Part shown: positions 1 through 7,990 of the stretch, piece after piece
How positions within the stretch are numbered: position 1 is the stretch's first letter
Layout of the letters: each line of letters opens with the position of its first letter
Assembly: GCA_902362365.1 (NCBI GenBank)
Contig: CABIVQ010000019.1
Location: 1 to 52,040 of the forward strand
From: Clostridiaceae bacterium
Lineage (GTDB): Bacteria; Bacillota; Clostridia; Peptostreptococcales; Peptostreptococcaceae
Direction of reading: 5' to 3'
DNA: 52,040 nucleotides
Notes under the pieces: model-generated
Told to the model about the DNA's origin: nothing
Seen by the model: only the letters and a program-made list of their open reading frames with translations
Databases searched by the model: none
Position numbers and translations under genes: made by a program

Positions 1-136
1 ATGTGTCAAAAGATTGACTTCTGTAATTACCTGAATATTTATTAATGATGCTACGCATTGTATTGGAATTAATTACATCTAACAATTGTTTGATAAAAGT
101 ATTATTATTATTAGCAGTAGATTTAAAAGTTTTCAT
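1..136 (-). CDS. IS4-family transposase, N-terminal part (runs off the window)
   Basis: The minus strand opens with an ATG at 136-134 preceded by a strong AAAGGAGG site (146-152) and stays open to the window edge, giving 45 residues. The visible protein has a hydrophilic Asn/Thr-rich start followed by FIKQLLDVINSNTMRSIINK and a Tyr/Arg/Ser-rich stretch. This matches the N-terminal DUF4372-type region that precedes the DDE domain in a group of IS4 transposases. The catalytic domain lies outside the window, so activity cannot be judged. It points away from the terminase genes and may mark where an insertion sequence entered or replaced the early prophage region. Family assignment is from a short N-terminal match only. 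Confidence 0.6.
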   Translation of the reverse strand, partial: MKTFKSTANNNNTFIKQLLDVINSNTMRSIINKYSGNYRSQSFDT

Positions 137-255
137 AATGAATAACCTCCTTTGGATGGATTTGTCGTTACTTCCATTTAACCAAAGAAGGTTATTTTTT
201 TCATTATATAAATTTTGTAAAAATCAAGTTGCAAATATTAACTAGATGCAACACT

Positions 256-281
256 AGAACTAGAATAGGGTTCTTTTTTTA
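256..281 (+). terminator. Hairpin with T-run ahead of the terminase genes
   Basis: AGAAC (256-260) pairs with GTTCT (270-274) and is followed by a T7 run. The stem is only 5 bp, so this is a weak intrinsic terminator or attenuator. A separate inverted repeat, GTTGCA/TGCAAC (228-233, 247-252), lies just upstream. The remainder of 137-314 shows no gene. Confidence 0.4.
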
Positions 282-314
282 TTTTCCAAAACGACGAATA
301 AGCGAGGTGGTGAT

Positions 315-623
315 ATGGCTAGGGTAAGAAGTCCAAACAGAGATAAAGCATTTGAAATTTATAAAGAGTATAATGGAAATATTGCAAATAGAGAAATAGC
401 TAAGATTCTAGACATATCAGAAAAAACTATCTCTGGATGGAAAGCTAAAGATAAATGGAATGAAAAGTTAAACGGAGTACTCCAAAAAGAAATACGGAGT
501 ACTCCAAAAGAAAAGCGTAATAAAGGTGGTCAGATAGGTAACAAAAATGCTACTGGTCCACCTGGGAATAAGAATGCAGTAACTACAGGAGAATTTTTGA
601 TACTTTGGAAGAAGATGAATTAA
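315..623 (+). CDS. Phage terminase small subunit, N-terminal part (frameshifted gene)
   Basis: The protein is the DNA-recognition subunit of the packaging motor, which binds the packaging site and loads the large subunit. Residues 1-50 resemble PBSX-type small terminases: a basic start (ARVRSPNRDKAFEIYKEYNG) and a helix-turn-helix ending KTISGWKAKDKW. A Gly/Asn/Lys linker (GNKNATGPPGNKNAV) typical of the family follows. The natural C-terminal half is in a different frame from about 599 on: after GEF the text switches to seven unrelated residues and a stop. Adding one T to the T5 run at 594-598 would join both halves as GEFFDTLEEDE. ATG 315 follows an AGGTGGTGAT ribosome site. Function is confident; integrity is not. 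Confidence 0.75.
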   Translation: MARVRSPNRDKAFEIYKEYNGNIANREIAKILDISEKTISGWKAKDKWNEKLNGVLQKEIRSTPKEKRNKGGQIGNKNATGPPGNKNAVTTGEFLILWKKMN

Positions 624-1039
624 ATCTAATAAAAAATATTGAAATCGAAAAAAGAAGATTATTAGAGCAAGAGATCCAACTTCTTACTATAAGAGAAAGA
701 AGAATGTTAAAGCGTATAGAAAACTTAAAAGAAAAAGATATGACAATAGTATCTGTTAAAAGTGGTACTGAAAAAGGTATGGATACTGAATTAAATGAGT
801 ACGAGGGAACTTTAGGACAGATACAAAATATAGAAGAAGCTCTTACTAGGGTTCAAGATAAAAAACAAAAAGCTATAGATTCATTACATAAGTTTGAAAT
901 AGATGAACAAAAGCTTGAGTTAACAGTAATGAAACTTGAACTTGAAATAATGAAGCAAGGTGGACAAGATGAAAAAGTAGAAGATGATGGATTTATGGAA
1001 GCTTTAAAATCCGAAGTAGGTGATACTTGGGATGATTAA
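605..1039 (+). pseudogene. Phage terminase small subunit, C-terminal part (-1 frame relative to 315-623)
   Basis: This charged, mostly helical stretch (EEDELNLIKNIEIEKRRLLE onward) is the oligomerisation and large-subunit-contact region expected at the end of a PBSX-type small terminase. It has no ATG near its beginning; the first start-like codon is TTG 605, inside the overlap and without a ribosome site. That supports a single ancestral gene split by a 1-base change in the T5 run at 594-598, rather than an independent gene. A sequencing error in the homopolymer, a real mutation, or ribosomal slippage would all give this picture. Its end overlaps the large terminase start, as in intact phages. 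Confidence 0.65.
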
Positions 1040-2369
1040 AGATAGAATAAACAAGCTTAAAGAAAAAGTATCTAAAATGAAATCATGTAGAGGTAGCACA
1101 GTAAAAAAAGCTACTATAAAATTTAGTACATTTTCTAAGAAACAAAAGAAAGTTCTAACCTGGTGGTTACCAAATAGTCCTGTATATGATAAAGATGGTA
1201 TTATTGCAGATGGAGCTATAAGAAGTGGTAAAACTATATCAATGTCATTATCATACTCCATATGGGCCATGAGTAATTTTAATGGTCAGAGTTTTGGTAT
1301 GTGTGGTAAGACAATAGGGTCATTTAGACGTAATGTTTTATTTTGGTTAAAGCTAATGCTTAAATCTAGAGGATATAAAGTAGAAGATAAAAGAGCAGAT
1401 AATCTTATGGTAGTTAGTAAAGGTGATGTTACTAACTATTTTTATATTTTCGGAGGAAAAGATGAAAGGTCGCAAGACTTAATCCAAGGTATAACATTAG
1501 CTGGTTGTTTCTTTGATGAAGTTGCATTGATGCCAGAAAGTTTTGTCAATCAAGCTACTGGTCGTTGTTCTGTTGATGGTTCTAAGTTTTGGTTTAACTG
1601 CAACCCAGATGGGCCATATCATTGGTTTAAAACTAACTGGATAGATAGACGAGAAGAAAAGAATATACTATATTTGCATTTTACTATGGATGATAATTTA
1701 TCATTGTCTGAAAAAATTAAGAAAAGATATGCAGGTATGTATTCTGGAATATTCTATAAACGATATATTTTAGGTCTATGGGTAGTTGCAGAAGGTATTA
1801 TCTATTCGATGTTTGATAAAGAGAAACATGTTGTTAAGGCCTCTGAGTATCAATACAAAGAATATTATGTATCATGTGACTATGGGACTCAAAATCCTAC
1901 TTCATTTGGTTTATGGGGAAAGACATTTGATAATAAACACATAATGATTAAAGAGTATTATTACAGTGGTAGAACTACCGGAGTACAAAAGACGGACTTA
2001 GAATATTCGAAAGATTTAAAAGAATTTACTAAAGATTATAAAATTAAATATGTAATACTAGATCCATCAGCTGCATCATTTAAAGCTCAACTAATTAAAG
2101 ATGGATTTAAAGTTATTAAAGCTAAGAATAGTGTACTTGATGGAATAAGATTAGTAGCTAGCTTATTAACTGAATTAAAAATATTCTTTGATGAAAGCTG
2201 CTATGATACCTTTAAAGAGTTTAGCTCTTATATCTGGGATGATGAAGCTTGTAAAAAAGGTGAAGATAAACCAGTTAAAGAACATGACCACAGCATGGAC
2301 CAAATACGATATTACTGTAATACTATTATAGGAAATAGAAGCAAAGCTAAAAAAATATTAAAAAGATAG
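1032..2369 (+). CDS. Phage terminase large subunit (PBSX/Terminase_3 type)
   Basis: This is the ATPase and nuclease that cuts concatemeric phage DNA and pumps it into the prohead through the portal. Visible motifs are a Walker A, GAIRSGKT, about 60 residues in, a Walker B, GCFFDEVALM, about 100 residues later, and a C-terminal RNase H-like nuclease half with acidic motifs CDYGTQN, YVILDPSAA and HDHSMDQIRYY. Length (about 445 residues) is normal. I chose ATG 1032 because AGGTG lies 9 bases upstream; an in-frame GTG at 1020 would add four residues. The start overlaps the end of the small subunit frame, indicating translational coupling. Confidence 0.92.
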   Translation: MIKDRINKLKEKVSKMKSCRGSTVKKATIKFSTFSKKQKKVLTWWLPNSPVYDKDGIIADGAIRSGKTISMSLSYSIWAMSNFNGQSFGMCGKTIGSFRRNVLFWLKLMLKSRGYKVEDKRADNLMVVSKGDVTNYFYIFGGKDERSQDLIQGITLAGCFFDEVALMPESFVNQATGRCSVDGSKFWFNCNPDGPYHWFKTNWIDRREEKNILYLHFTMDDNLSLSEKIKKRYAGMYSGIFYKRYILGLWVVAEGIIYSMFDKEKHVVKASEYQYKEYYVSCDYGTQNPTSFGLWGKTFDNKHIMIKEYYYSGRTTGVQKTDLEYSKDLKEFTKDYKIKYVILDPSAASFKAQLIKDGFKVIKAKNSVLDGIRLVASLLTELKIFFDESCYDTFKEFSSYIWDDEACKKGEDKPVKEHDHSMDQIRYYCNTIIGNRSKAKKILKR

Positions 2370-2380
2370 GAGGTGTTGAC

Positions 2381-3811
2381 ATGAATGTAATGGCTATAAA
2401 TAATATTATAAATATGGAGTTACAAGGTTTATTTCCGAAAGATAGACTACAGGAAATGAATGAGATAATAAACTACTATAAACAGTATGAAGGTGAAGAG
2501 CTTGATTGGATTAAAACAACTACTGATTATGTAGCTACAGAAAAGAAAACTAACTATATTAAAAAGTTAATAGATGAAGAAGCTAGATTTATGTTTTCAA
2601 AACCTCCATATTTTAATATTAATGTTGAAGGTAATGAAGATGCAGAAAAAAAGCTTAATAAATATCTAAGACGGACATTGAAAAAGAATCTATTTAATAA
2701 TGATATTATAAAAGCTACTAAAGATTTTCTGATAGGCAAAAGGATAGCTCTTAAGCTAGTTGCTAATAAAGTTACTAATAAGATAGAAATAGCTTTTATT
2801 CCATCTTTAGAATTTATACACGTTCCTAAGATAGATAATGTCAAAGAATTAGAGCAAATTATATTTTGTTATCAGTTAGAAGAAGATTTTAGCAGAGAAA
2901 AGCAAAAATTTTGGAAGCAAAAGTATTATATGAATAAAGGTTATTGTTATGTAGATGAAGCTATATACGACGGAACTGGCAAAGTAATAAAGGTTATAAA
3001 AGATAATGAAAATACGAAATTACCTTTTATACCATGTTATGTAATAATGAATGATGCTCTTATAGGCGACACAAAAGGGAAGTCAGATGTAAAACCATTA
3101 GTAGAAAATCAAAAGGCTTATAATCAACTTACAAGCGAGGATATAGATACTATTATAAAAGGTATGAATAGGATCATATATATGCTTAATGTTGATGATG
3201 ATTCTATAATGGAAGATGACGGCAAGGTGAAGATAAGTTATAAAGCTGGATCTGTTTGGAATCTAGAAAAAGATAGACAAGCAAGTGATAGTGATAAAGC
3301 AGAAGTAAATACTATAGGCTCTGACTTTGCATATGACCAAAGAATAGAAAATGCATTAGATAGAATATTAAGTGATATGCATAATAGCTTATCTATACCT
3401 AAGCTTAATACAGAAGATTTAAAAGCTCTTACAAGTGCTAAAGCTATAAAAGCTATATACCAACAATTCACTTCGTGTATAGAGGAAAAGATGACTTCAT
3501 GGACACCAATGCTTGAGTGGATGGTAGAAGCAATTATAGAAATGTCTAGGATATATGGTATAGGTAATTTACCTAATACAGATATTGAAGATATAGAAAT
3601 AACAGTACAAAATCAATATCCATTGCCAAGTGACGAATATGAAGAAAAAGAAAATGATATGAAGGAAGTAAATACTCAAGTTATGAGCAAGAAAAAGTAT
3701 ATAGAGAAGTGGCAAAATGTTCCTAGTGATATAGCTGATGAAGAATTAAAGCAAATAGCATTAGAAAGACAGATATTAGAAGAATCATATATGAATATGG
3801 GTGCTGAATAA
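2381..3811 (+). CDS. Phage portal protein (SPP1 gp6-like)
   Basis: The 476-residue protein should form the dodecameric ring at the capsid vertex through which DNA enters and leaves. It looks like the SPP1 gp6 portal family: an acidic N-terminus with YYKQYEGEELDW, a central region with IPCYVIMN and GKSDVKPLVENQKAYNQLTS, a long helical stem region containing ALDRILSDMHNSLSIP, and a charged C-terminus. An AGGAGGTG site precedes ATG 2381. The stop shares a base with the next start (TAATG), so it is coupled to the head morphogenesis gene. Order terminase-portal-minor head is the classic packaging module. Confidence 0.9.
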   Translation: MNVMAINNIINMELQGLFPKDRLQEMNEIINYYKQYEGEELDWIKTTTDYVATEKKTNYIKKLIDEEARFMFSKPPYFNINVEGNEDAEKKLNKYLRRTLKKNLFNNDIIKATKDFLIGKRIALKLVANKVTNKIEIAFIPSLEFIHVPKIDNVKELEQIIFCYQLEEDFSREKQKFWKQKYYMNKGYCYVDEAIYDGTGKVIKVIKDNENTKLPFIPCYVIMNDALIGDTKGKSDVKPLVENQKAYNQLTSEDIDTIIKGMNRIIYMLNVDDDSIMEDDGKVKISYKAGSVWNLEKDRQASDSDKAEVNTIGSDFAYDQRIENALDRILSDMHNSLSIPKLNTEDLKALTSAKAIKAIYQQFTSCIEEKMTSWTPMLEWMVEAIIEMSRIYGIGNLPNTDIEDIEITVQNQYPLPSDEYEEKENDMKEVNTQVMSKKKYIEKWQNVPSDIADEELKQIALERQILEESYMNMGAE

Positions 3812-4746
3812 TGGCGATAGATAGCTTTAATGGACTGATGCAAGATGTAGAGTTTAAAAGAAATAATTTAACAAACTCTACAATTAAAAAGATTAGAAAG
3901 TTATACAAAAATATAGCAAATGACTATATGAAAAGACTTGGTAAGGTTAATAAGGATTCCTTAGAAGCTAGATATTTAGAAGATAGTGTAAAGTATTTAC
4001 AGGAAGAATACGAAAGATTAGGAAAAGAATTTATAAAAGATTTAAATAAAAATATAGAGATAATCATAGAAGAAACTACAAGTACACAACTAAGCTTCTT
4101 TGAGAAAATTTGCGATGAATACTCAGTTGATTTAAAACCGCATTTTACACAAATGTTTACTAAAATACATGAAGATGTATTAAGAGAAGTAATAACTGGT
4201 GAAATGTATAAGGATAAAATAAAGCTTAGTAATCGGATTTGGAATGATATCAATAAGACTAAAAGTGATTTAGAGTATATACTTAGTGAGGGTCTAGCGA
4301 AAAAGAAAAGTGTATATAACTTAGCCAAAGATTTAGAAAAATATGTAAACCCAAAATCAGCTAAAGATTATGATTGGTCAAATATATATCCAGGAACTAA
4401 GAAGAAAATAGATTTTAATGCTTATAGATTGGCTAGTACTTATATCAATCATGCTTATCAATATGCAGCAAAAAAAAGTTGCATAAAAAATCCTTATGTA
4501 ACAAAAATGAAGTGGATGAGTTCGCATGACAATAGAGTATGTCCATTATGTGCTGAAAGAGATGGAAAAGAGTATACTCCGTCAGAGTTACCAATGGATC
4601 ATCCTCTAGGGCGTTGTACCTTCATATATGTTATTCCTAAATCTTTAGATGAAATAGGAGAAGAGTTAGGACGATGGTCGAGGGATGAAGAAGAAAACGA
4701 AAAATTAGATAATTGGTTTAATGAATATGGAGAGGACTTCTTGTAA
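3811..4746 (+). CDS. Phage minor head protein (SPP1 gp7 / Mu F-like)
   Basis: This 311-residue protein belongs to the head morphogenesis family that binds the portal and is carried into the capsid in a few copies, helping DNA ejection. The N-terminal two thirds are helical and charged. The C-terminus shows the family's Cys/His signature: WMSSHDNRVCPLCAERDGK followed by MDHPLGRCTF, a likely metal-binding fold. The start codon overlaps the portal stop. Composition matches neighbouring phage genes. No ADP-ribosyltransferase or other toxin domain fused in some relatives is visible. Confidence 0.85.
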   Translation: MAIDSFNGLMQDVEFKRNNLTNSTIKKIRKLYKNIANDYMKRLGKVNKDSLEARYLEDSVKYLQEEYERLGKEFIKDLNKNIEIIIEETTSTQLSFFEKICDEYSVDLKPHFTQMFTKIHEDVLREVITGEMYKDKIKLSNRIWNDINKTKSDLEYILSEGLAKKKSVYNLAKDLEKYVNPKSAKDYDWSNIYPGTKKKIDFNAYRLASTYINHAYQYAAKKSCIKNPYVTKMKWMSSHDNRVCPLCAERDGKEYTPSELPMDHPLGRCTFIYVIPKSLDEIGEELGRWSRDEEENEKLDNWFNEYGEDFL

Positions 4747-4783
4747 GTTCTTTTTTATTATAAAATTATAGGAGGAATGGTAA

Positions 4784-5086
4784 ATGAAAAAGTTATTTAT
4801 ATCTCAACCAATGAGAGGGCTTACGGATGAAGAAATTTTAAAGACAAGGGAAGAAATTCGTGTAAAGGCAGAAGAAATAATTGGAGAACCAGTCGAGTTA
4901 ATTCAATCATTTTTTGAAGATTTTAGGCCGATTGGTAAAACTCCTGTAGCTTATTTAGGTAAATCGATAAGCTTACTTGCTACAGCTGATGTTGTTTATT
5001 TTGGAGAAGGATGGAAAGATGCAAGAGGATGTAAAATCGAGCATGAAGTTGCAGTACAATACGGAATTGATAGAATAGAAGATTAA
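4784..5086 (+). CDS. DUF4406 protein, nucleoside 2-deoxyribosyltransferase-like
   Basis: A 100-residue single-domain protein starting KKLFISQPMRGLTDEEI, the nucleotide-handling signature of the DUF4406 / nucleoside deoxyribosyltransferase-like fold. The C-terminal half has LLATADVVYFGEGWKDARG and an invariant-looking CKIEHEVA with Glu and His, typical of the family. Biochemistry of phage members is not settled; a role in nucleotide or deoxynucleoside metabolism is inferred from the fold. It sits alone between head genes with its own AGGAGG site and is followed by a hairpin, so it looks like a moron or accessory enzyme inserted into the head operon. Confidence 0.75.
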   Translation: MKKLFISQPMRGLTDEEILKTREEIRVKAEEIIGEPVELIQSFFEDFRPIGKTPVAYLGKSISLLATADVVYFGEGWKDARGCKIEHEVAVQYGIDRIED

Positions 5087-5112
5087 ACCTTGCTTATTCA
5101 AGGTTTATTTTT
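5085..5112 (+). terminator. Intrinsic hairpin after the DUF4406 gene
   Basis: An 8-bp perfect stem AAACCTTG (5085-5092) / CAAGGTTT (5099-5106) overlaps the stop codon and is followed by TATTTTTAT. It probably attenuates late transcription between the DUF4406 gene and the scaffold-capsid genes. Confidence 0.6.
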
Positions 5113-5191
5113 ATGCAATAAATCATCTTTCTATCTATATAGCAAAGATGTAAAACTTGTAAAAACGTAAATAGAGGAGGGTTTAAAATAT

Positions 5192-5797
5192 ATGAAATTA
5201 GTAGAGATACTAAAAGCTCAAGGTCTTACAGATGACCAAATAAGCAAGATACAAGCTTCTATGCAGGAAAATAAAGTATATGAAACTTCATTAGAAAATG
5301 CAGATGAAGAATACTCTAAAATGAAAGCTAAAAAAGAGGATTATGAACAACAGTTAAATACAGCTAATTCTACTATTGAAGATTTAAAGAAAAATCATAA
5401 AGATAATGACACTCTACAACAAACTATAAGAGATCATGAATCAACTATAGAGAATCTTAAAAAAGAATCTGCTAATAAAGATTTTAGTTATGCTTTAAAA
5501 GAGGCATTAAAAGAAGCTGGATGCATAGATTATAAAGCTTTAGAAGTGTATCTTGATAAAGAAAACTTAAAATTAGAAAATGGGCAGATAACCGGATTAG
5601 AAAATCAATTAAATCCATTGAAAGAAAGTAAAAAATATCTTTTTGAAGAGTCTACTCCTAATAATACAGGAGGATTAGGTAACTTTAATCGTAATCCTGG
5701 AGGAGGTGGAACTACTGAGAGTTTAGGTGAAAGATTAGCTAAACAAGCAACAGAAACAAATACAAATAACCATAATTATTTTGGAGGTGCTAACTAA
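5192..5797 (+). CDS. Phage capsid scaffolding protein (GP20-like)
   Basis: A 201-residue, highly charged, coiled-coil-rich protein: residues 30-105 are almost continuous Lys/Glu/Gln heptads (EQQLNTANSTIEDLKK). The N-terminus LVEILKAQGLTDDQISKIQA and the Gly/Asn-rich tail GGLGNFNRNPGGGG are typical of phage minor structural protein GP20, the internal scaffold that guides capsid assembly and then leaves. It sits directly upstream of decoration and capsid genes. An AGGAGGG site precedes ATG 5192, and its stop overlaps the next start (TAATG). Confidence 0.82.
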   Translation: MKLVEILKAQGLTDDQISKIQASMQENKVYETSLENADEEYSKMKAKKEDYEQQLNTANSTIEDLKKNHKDNDTLQQTIRDHESTIENLKKESANKDFSYALKEALKEAGCIDYKALEVYLDKENLKLENGQITGLENQLNPLKESKKYLFEESTPNNTGGLGNFNRNPGGGGTTESLGERLAKQATETNTNNHNYFGGAN

Positions 5798-6107
5798 TGG
5801 CAAAGATAAGAGTTACTGATTACTCAAATAGAAAAGAAATATTAAAGAACGACCATTATGTTGCAGAAGCAGTTGTGTTAACACAAGCTAATGCAGCAAC
5901 AGTTGATGGTAAAAAATAGTTAAAGCAGGAACTATATTGCCTGCAAATGATGCAACAGCTAAAGGTGTTGTTCTATATGATGTAGATGTTACAAATGGTG
6001 ATGAAGTAGGTTCTTTAGTAATACATGGATTTATAGATAAATCTAAATTACCTACTGAACCAAATTCAGCAGCAATAACTGCTTTACCGATGATAAAGTT
6101 TATATAA
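5797..6107 (+). pseudogene. Capsid decoration/head-stabilising protein, split by a frameshift at an A6 run
   Basis: From ATG 5797 the frame gives AKIRVTDYSNRKEILKNDHY... and stops after 40 residues at TAG 5917-5919. The -1 frame continues directly from 5913 to a stop at 6107 with IVKAGTILPAND...GVVLYDVDV..., ending ALPMIKFI. One additional A in the A6 run at 5911-5916 would join them into a single protein of about 104 residues. Size, Ala/Val-rich beta character and position between scaffold and capsid fit a small head decoration protein. The downstream half lacks a ribosome site and start, so it is not an independent gene. Causes could be a homopolymer sequencing error, a real deletion, or slippage on the A run. 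Confidence 0.65.
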
Positions 6108-6125
6108 TTTAAGGAGGAATTAAAT

Positions 6126-7184
6126 ATGTCAACAATATACGATATAGTAAAAGCAAAAGAGATAGGTGTTTATTACAACACTATGCAAAAGGATAGAGCT
6201 CCATATTTAGGAGAAACACTATTCCCATTAAATAAAAAGTTAGGGTTAGATTTAAAATGGATAAAAGGTTCTAAGGGTATGCCAGTAGCTTTAAAATCAA
6301 GTGGGTTTGATACTAAAGCAGAGTTAAGAGATAGAATAGGATTTTCTGATGTTCAAACAGAAATGCCTTTCTTCAAAGAAGCTATGTTAGTTAAAGAAAG
6401 TGATAGGCAAGAATTAAATAAATTATTAGGAAATCCAGCTAATCAACCATACATAGATTTAGTAACTAGAAATATATTCGACGATGTGACTACTCTTTTA
6501 GAAGGTGCATTGGTTCAATTAGAAAGAATGAGAATGCAATTATTATCAGAAGGTAAGATAGCTATAATGGCTAAAGGAATAGATGGAGTTGCTAAGCCGA
6601 TGGATTATGACTATAACTTAGCGGGTGAACAGAAAGTATCTACAGATTGGACTAAAGCAGATTCTAATCCAGTGGAAGATATATTAAAGTGGATGGATGA
6701 TGCAGAAGATAGAACAGGTTCAAGACCAACAAGAGCTATATGCACTAGAAAAACTTGGGGATACCTTTTAAATAATCAAAATGTGCAAGGAGAGTTAAAA
6801 GCATTAGGTCAAGGTAACGTAACTATAACTAATAAAATGCTAGAGAATTATTTATTAGACAAATTAAATTTAAGAGTTGCTATAAATTCTAAAAAATATA
6901 AATCAGAAGCTGGTGTAGTATCTAATTACTTTAAGGATGATGTATTTACGTTATTACCTGATGGAACTTTAGGGAATACATGGTTAGGAACTACTCCAGA
7001 GGAATCAGATTTAATGAGTGGTGCTACTGATGCAGAAGTAAATATAGTTAATTTGGGTATAGCTATAACTACTACTAAAGAAACAGATCCAGTTAATGTT
7101 AAGACAAAAGTATCTTTAATAGGATTACCTTCATTCGAAAGAGCGGACGAAATAATTATAGCTAATGTAAATACTCCCAGTTAA
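6126..7184 (+). CDS. Major capsid protein (GpE-like)
   Basis: This 352-residue protein is the main capsid subunit. The N-terminus (STIYDIVKAKEIGVYYNTMQ), APYLGETLFP, FSDVQTEMPFFKEAMLVKE and later GSRPTRAICTRKTWGYLLNN are typical of the major capsid protein E family with an HK97-like fold. A strong AAGGAGG site precedes ATG 6126. The last codons are AAT ACT CCC AGT TAA. Re-pairing the proline tRNA from CCC (7176-7178) to CCA (7177-7179) would bypass the stop and add about 65 residues encoded at 7180-7374, so two capsid forms are plausible. The base-length assignment is confident; the extended form is inference. Confidence 0.88.
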   Translation: MSTIYDIVKAKEIGVYYNTMQKDRAPYLGETLFPLNKKLGLDLKWIKGSKGMPVALKSSGFDTKAELRDRIGFSDVQTEMPFFKEAMLVKESDRQELNKLLGNPANQPYIDLVTRNIFDDVTTLLEGALVQLERMRMQLLSEGKIAIMAKGIDGVAKPMDYDYNLAGEQKVSTDWTKADSNPVEDILKWMDDAEDRTGSRPTRAICTRKTWGYLLNNQNVQGELKALGQGNVTITNKMLENYLLDKLNLRVAINSKKYKSEAGVVSNYFKDDVFTLLPDGTLGNTWLGTTPEESDLMSGATDAEVNIVNLGIAITTTKETDPVNVKTKVSLIGLPSFERADEIIIANVNTPS

Positions 7185-7374
7185 AACCCTAAGCAAAGAC
7201 TTAGGGGAAACTCTAAATGATGAAATAGAGGATGAAAAAAATGAAACTGCCAACATAGATGAATTTGATTATGAATCTATGACTGTAACAGAACTTAAAG
7301 AATTAGCTAAAGAAAAAGGTATAGAAGGATATTCTAAGTTAAATAAAGCTGAGATAATAGAAATATTAAAGTAG
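7180..7374 (+). CDS. Probable +1-frameshift extension of the capsid protein (SAP/Rho-N-like domain)
   Basis: The +1 frame after the capsid's final CCC codon is open for 64 codons to TAG 7372. It encodes an acidic linker (GETLNDEIEDEKNETANIDE) followed by MTVTELKELAKEKGIEGYSK and a Lys/Glu helix, which resembles a small SAP/HeH or Rho-N-type helical domain. The frame has no ribosome site and its only ATG (7279) lies inside the domain, so independent translation is unlikely. Listeria phage PSA is known to make long capsid and tail forms by +1 shifting at a proline codon near the stop; this layout is analogous. Alternatively an extra C in the CCC run is a mutation or read error. Confidence 0.55.
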   Translation, partial: VKTLSKDLGETLNDEIEDEKNETANIDEFDYESMTVTELKELAKEKGIEGYSKLNKAEIIEILK

Positions 7375-7381
7375 GTGCAAT

Positions 7382-7633
7382 ATGGGAGAAATCCAAGAAC
7401 TTAAACTAAGACTAAGGGAGGAATCTTCTCCCTTTTTTACTGATGAAGAGTTACATTATTATTTAAAGAAAAATAATAATGACTTAGATAAAACTACTTA
7501 TGAATGCCTTTTGTTAAAAGCAGAAGATGATAGTATAAGTTTACCTGGAGGTTTACAATTAGCTAATAATAGCAAATATTGGTTAAGGTTAGCTAAGCAA
7601 TACAAACCCAAGAAAAGGAGCTTTGTATTATGA
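7382..7633 (+). CDS. Head-tail connector protein (adaptor-like, small)
   Basis: An 83-residue protein starting GEIQELKLRLREESSPFFTD and containing DEELHYYLKKNNNDLDKTTYECLLLKA. Its position, first after the capsid, and the N-terminal helical pattern fit the small head-tail adaptor proteins that seat on the portal after packaging. I do not recognise a named family with certainty. ATG 7382 follows AAAGTAGGTG, and the end overlaps the next ATG by four bases (ATGA), so translation is coupled. Confidence 0.55.
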   Translation: MGEIQELKLRLREESSPFFTDEELHYYLKKNNNDLDKTTYECLLLKAEDDSISLPGGLQLANNSKYWLRLAKQYKPKKRSFVL

Positions 7634-7989
7634 TAGCAAATAAAATAAAACCTAAAGTTAAGAAGGTAATAGATAAATTTCCAACTTATGTAGATATTTA
7701 TAGGAATAGTAAAAATGAGTTTGGAGAGCCTGGTGGAAAAGAACTTATCTATGAGAATTTAAAAGGCTTTTACCATGAGGGGAATACTCAAATAAATTTT
7801 TCTATTGCAGATAAGGGAGAAGTTAAAAGAAGTAATCAAAAATTTTTAATGGTTATCTATAATGAAGAAACTGTTAAAATACAAGAAAATGATTATTTTA
7901 TGCTAGATAATAAGAAATATATTATAAAAGATTTAGGAAATCAGAATAGACTTAATATATATTTCGATATGTTGCTAGAGGTGAATTAG
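7630..7989 (+). CDS. Head-closure / stopper protein (SPP1 gp16-like)
   Basis: A 119-residue, beta-rich protein with FPTYVDIYRNSKNEFGEPGG near the start and ENDYFMLDNKKYIIKDLGNQ near the end. These are features of phage head closure proteins that plug the connector after packaging and present the tail docking surface. Placement as second connector gene and size agree. It overlaps the preceding gene by four bases, and the next gene begins two bases after its stop. Family call rests on pattern and synteny, not on a full profile match. Confidence 0.6.
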   Translation: MIANKIKPKVKKVIDKFPTYVDIYRNSKNEFGEPGGKELIYENLKGFYHEGNTQINFSIADKGEVKRSNQKFLMVIYNEETVKIQENDYFMLDNKKYIIKDLGNQNRLNIYFDMLLEVN

Positions 7990-7990
7990 T

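Noticed and set aside
45..245. 66-residue + strand frame at the left edge
   Set aside because: It is antisense to the transposase start and its Shine-Dalgarno site, has no ribosome site of its own and a low-complexity hydrophobic composition.
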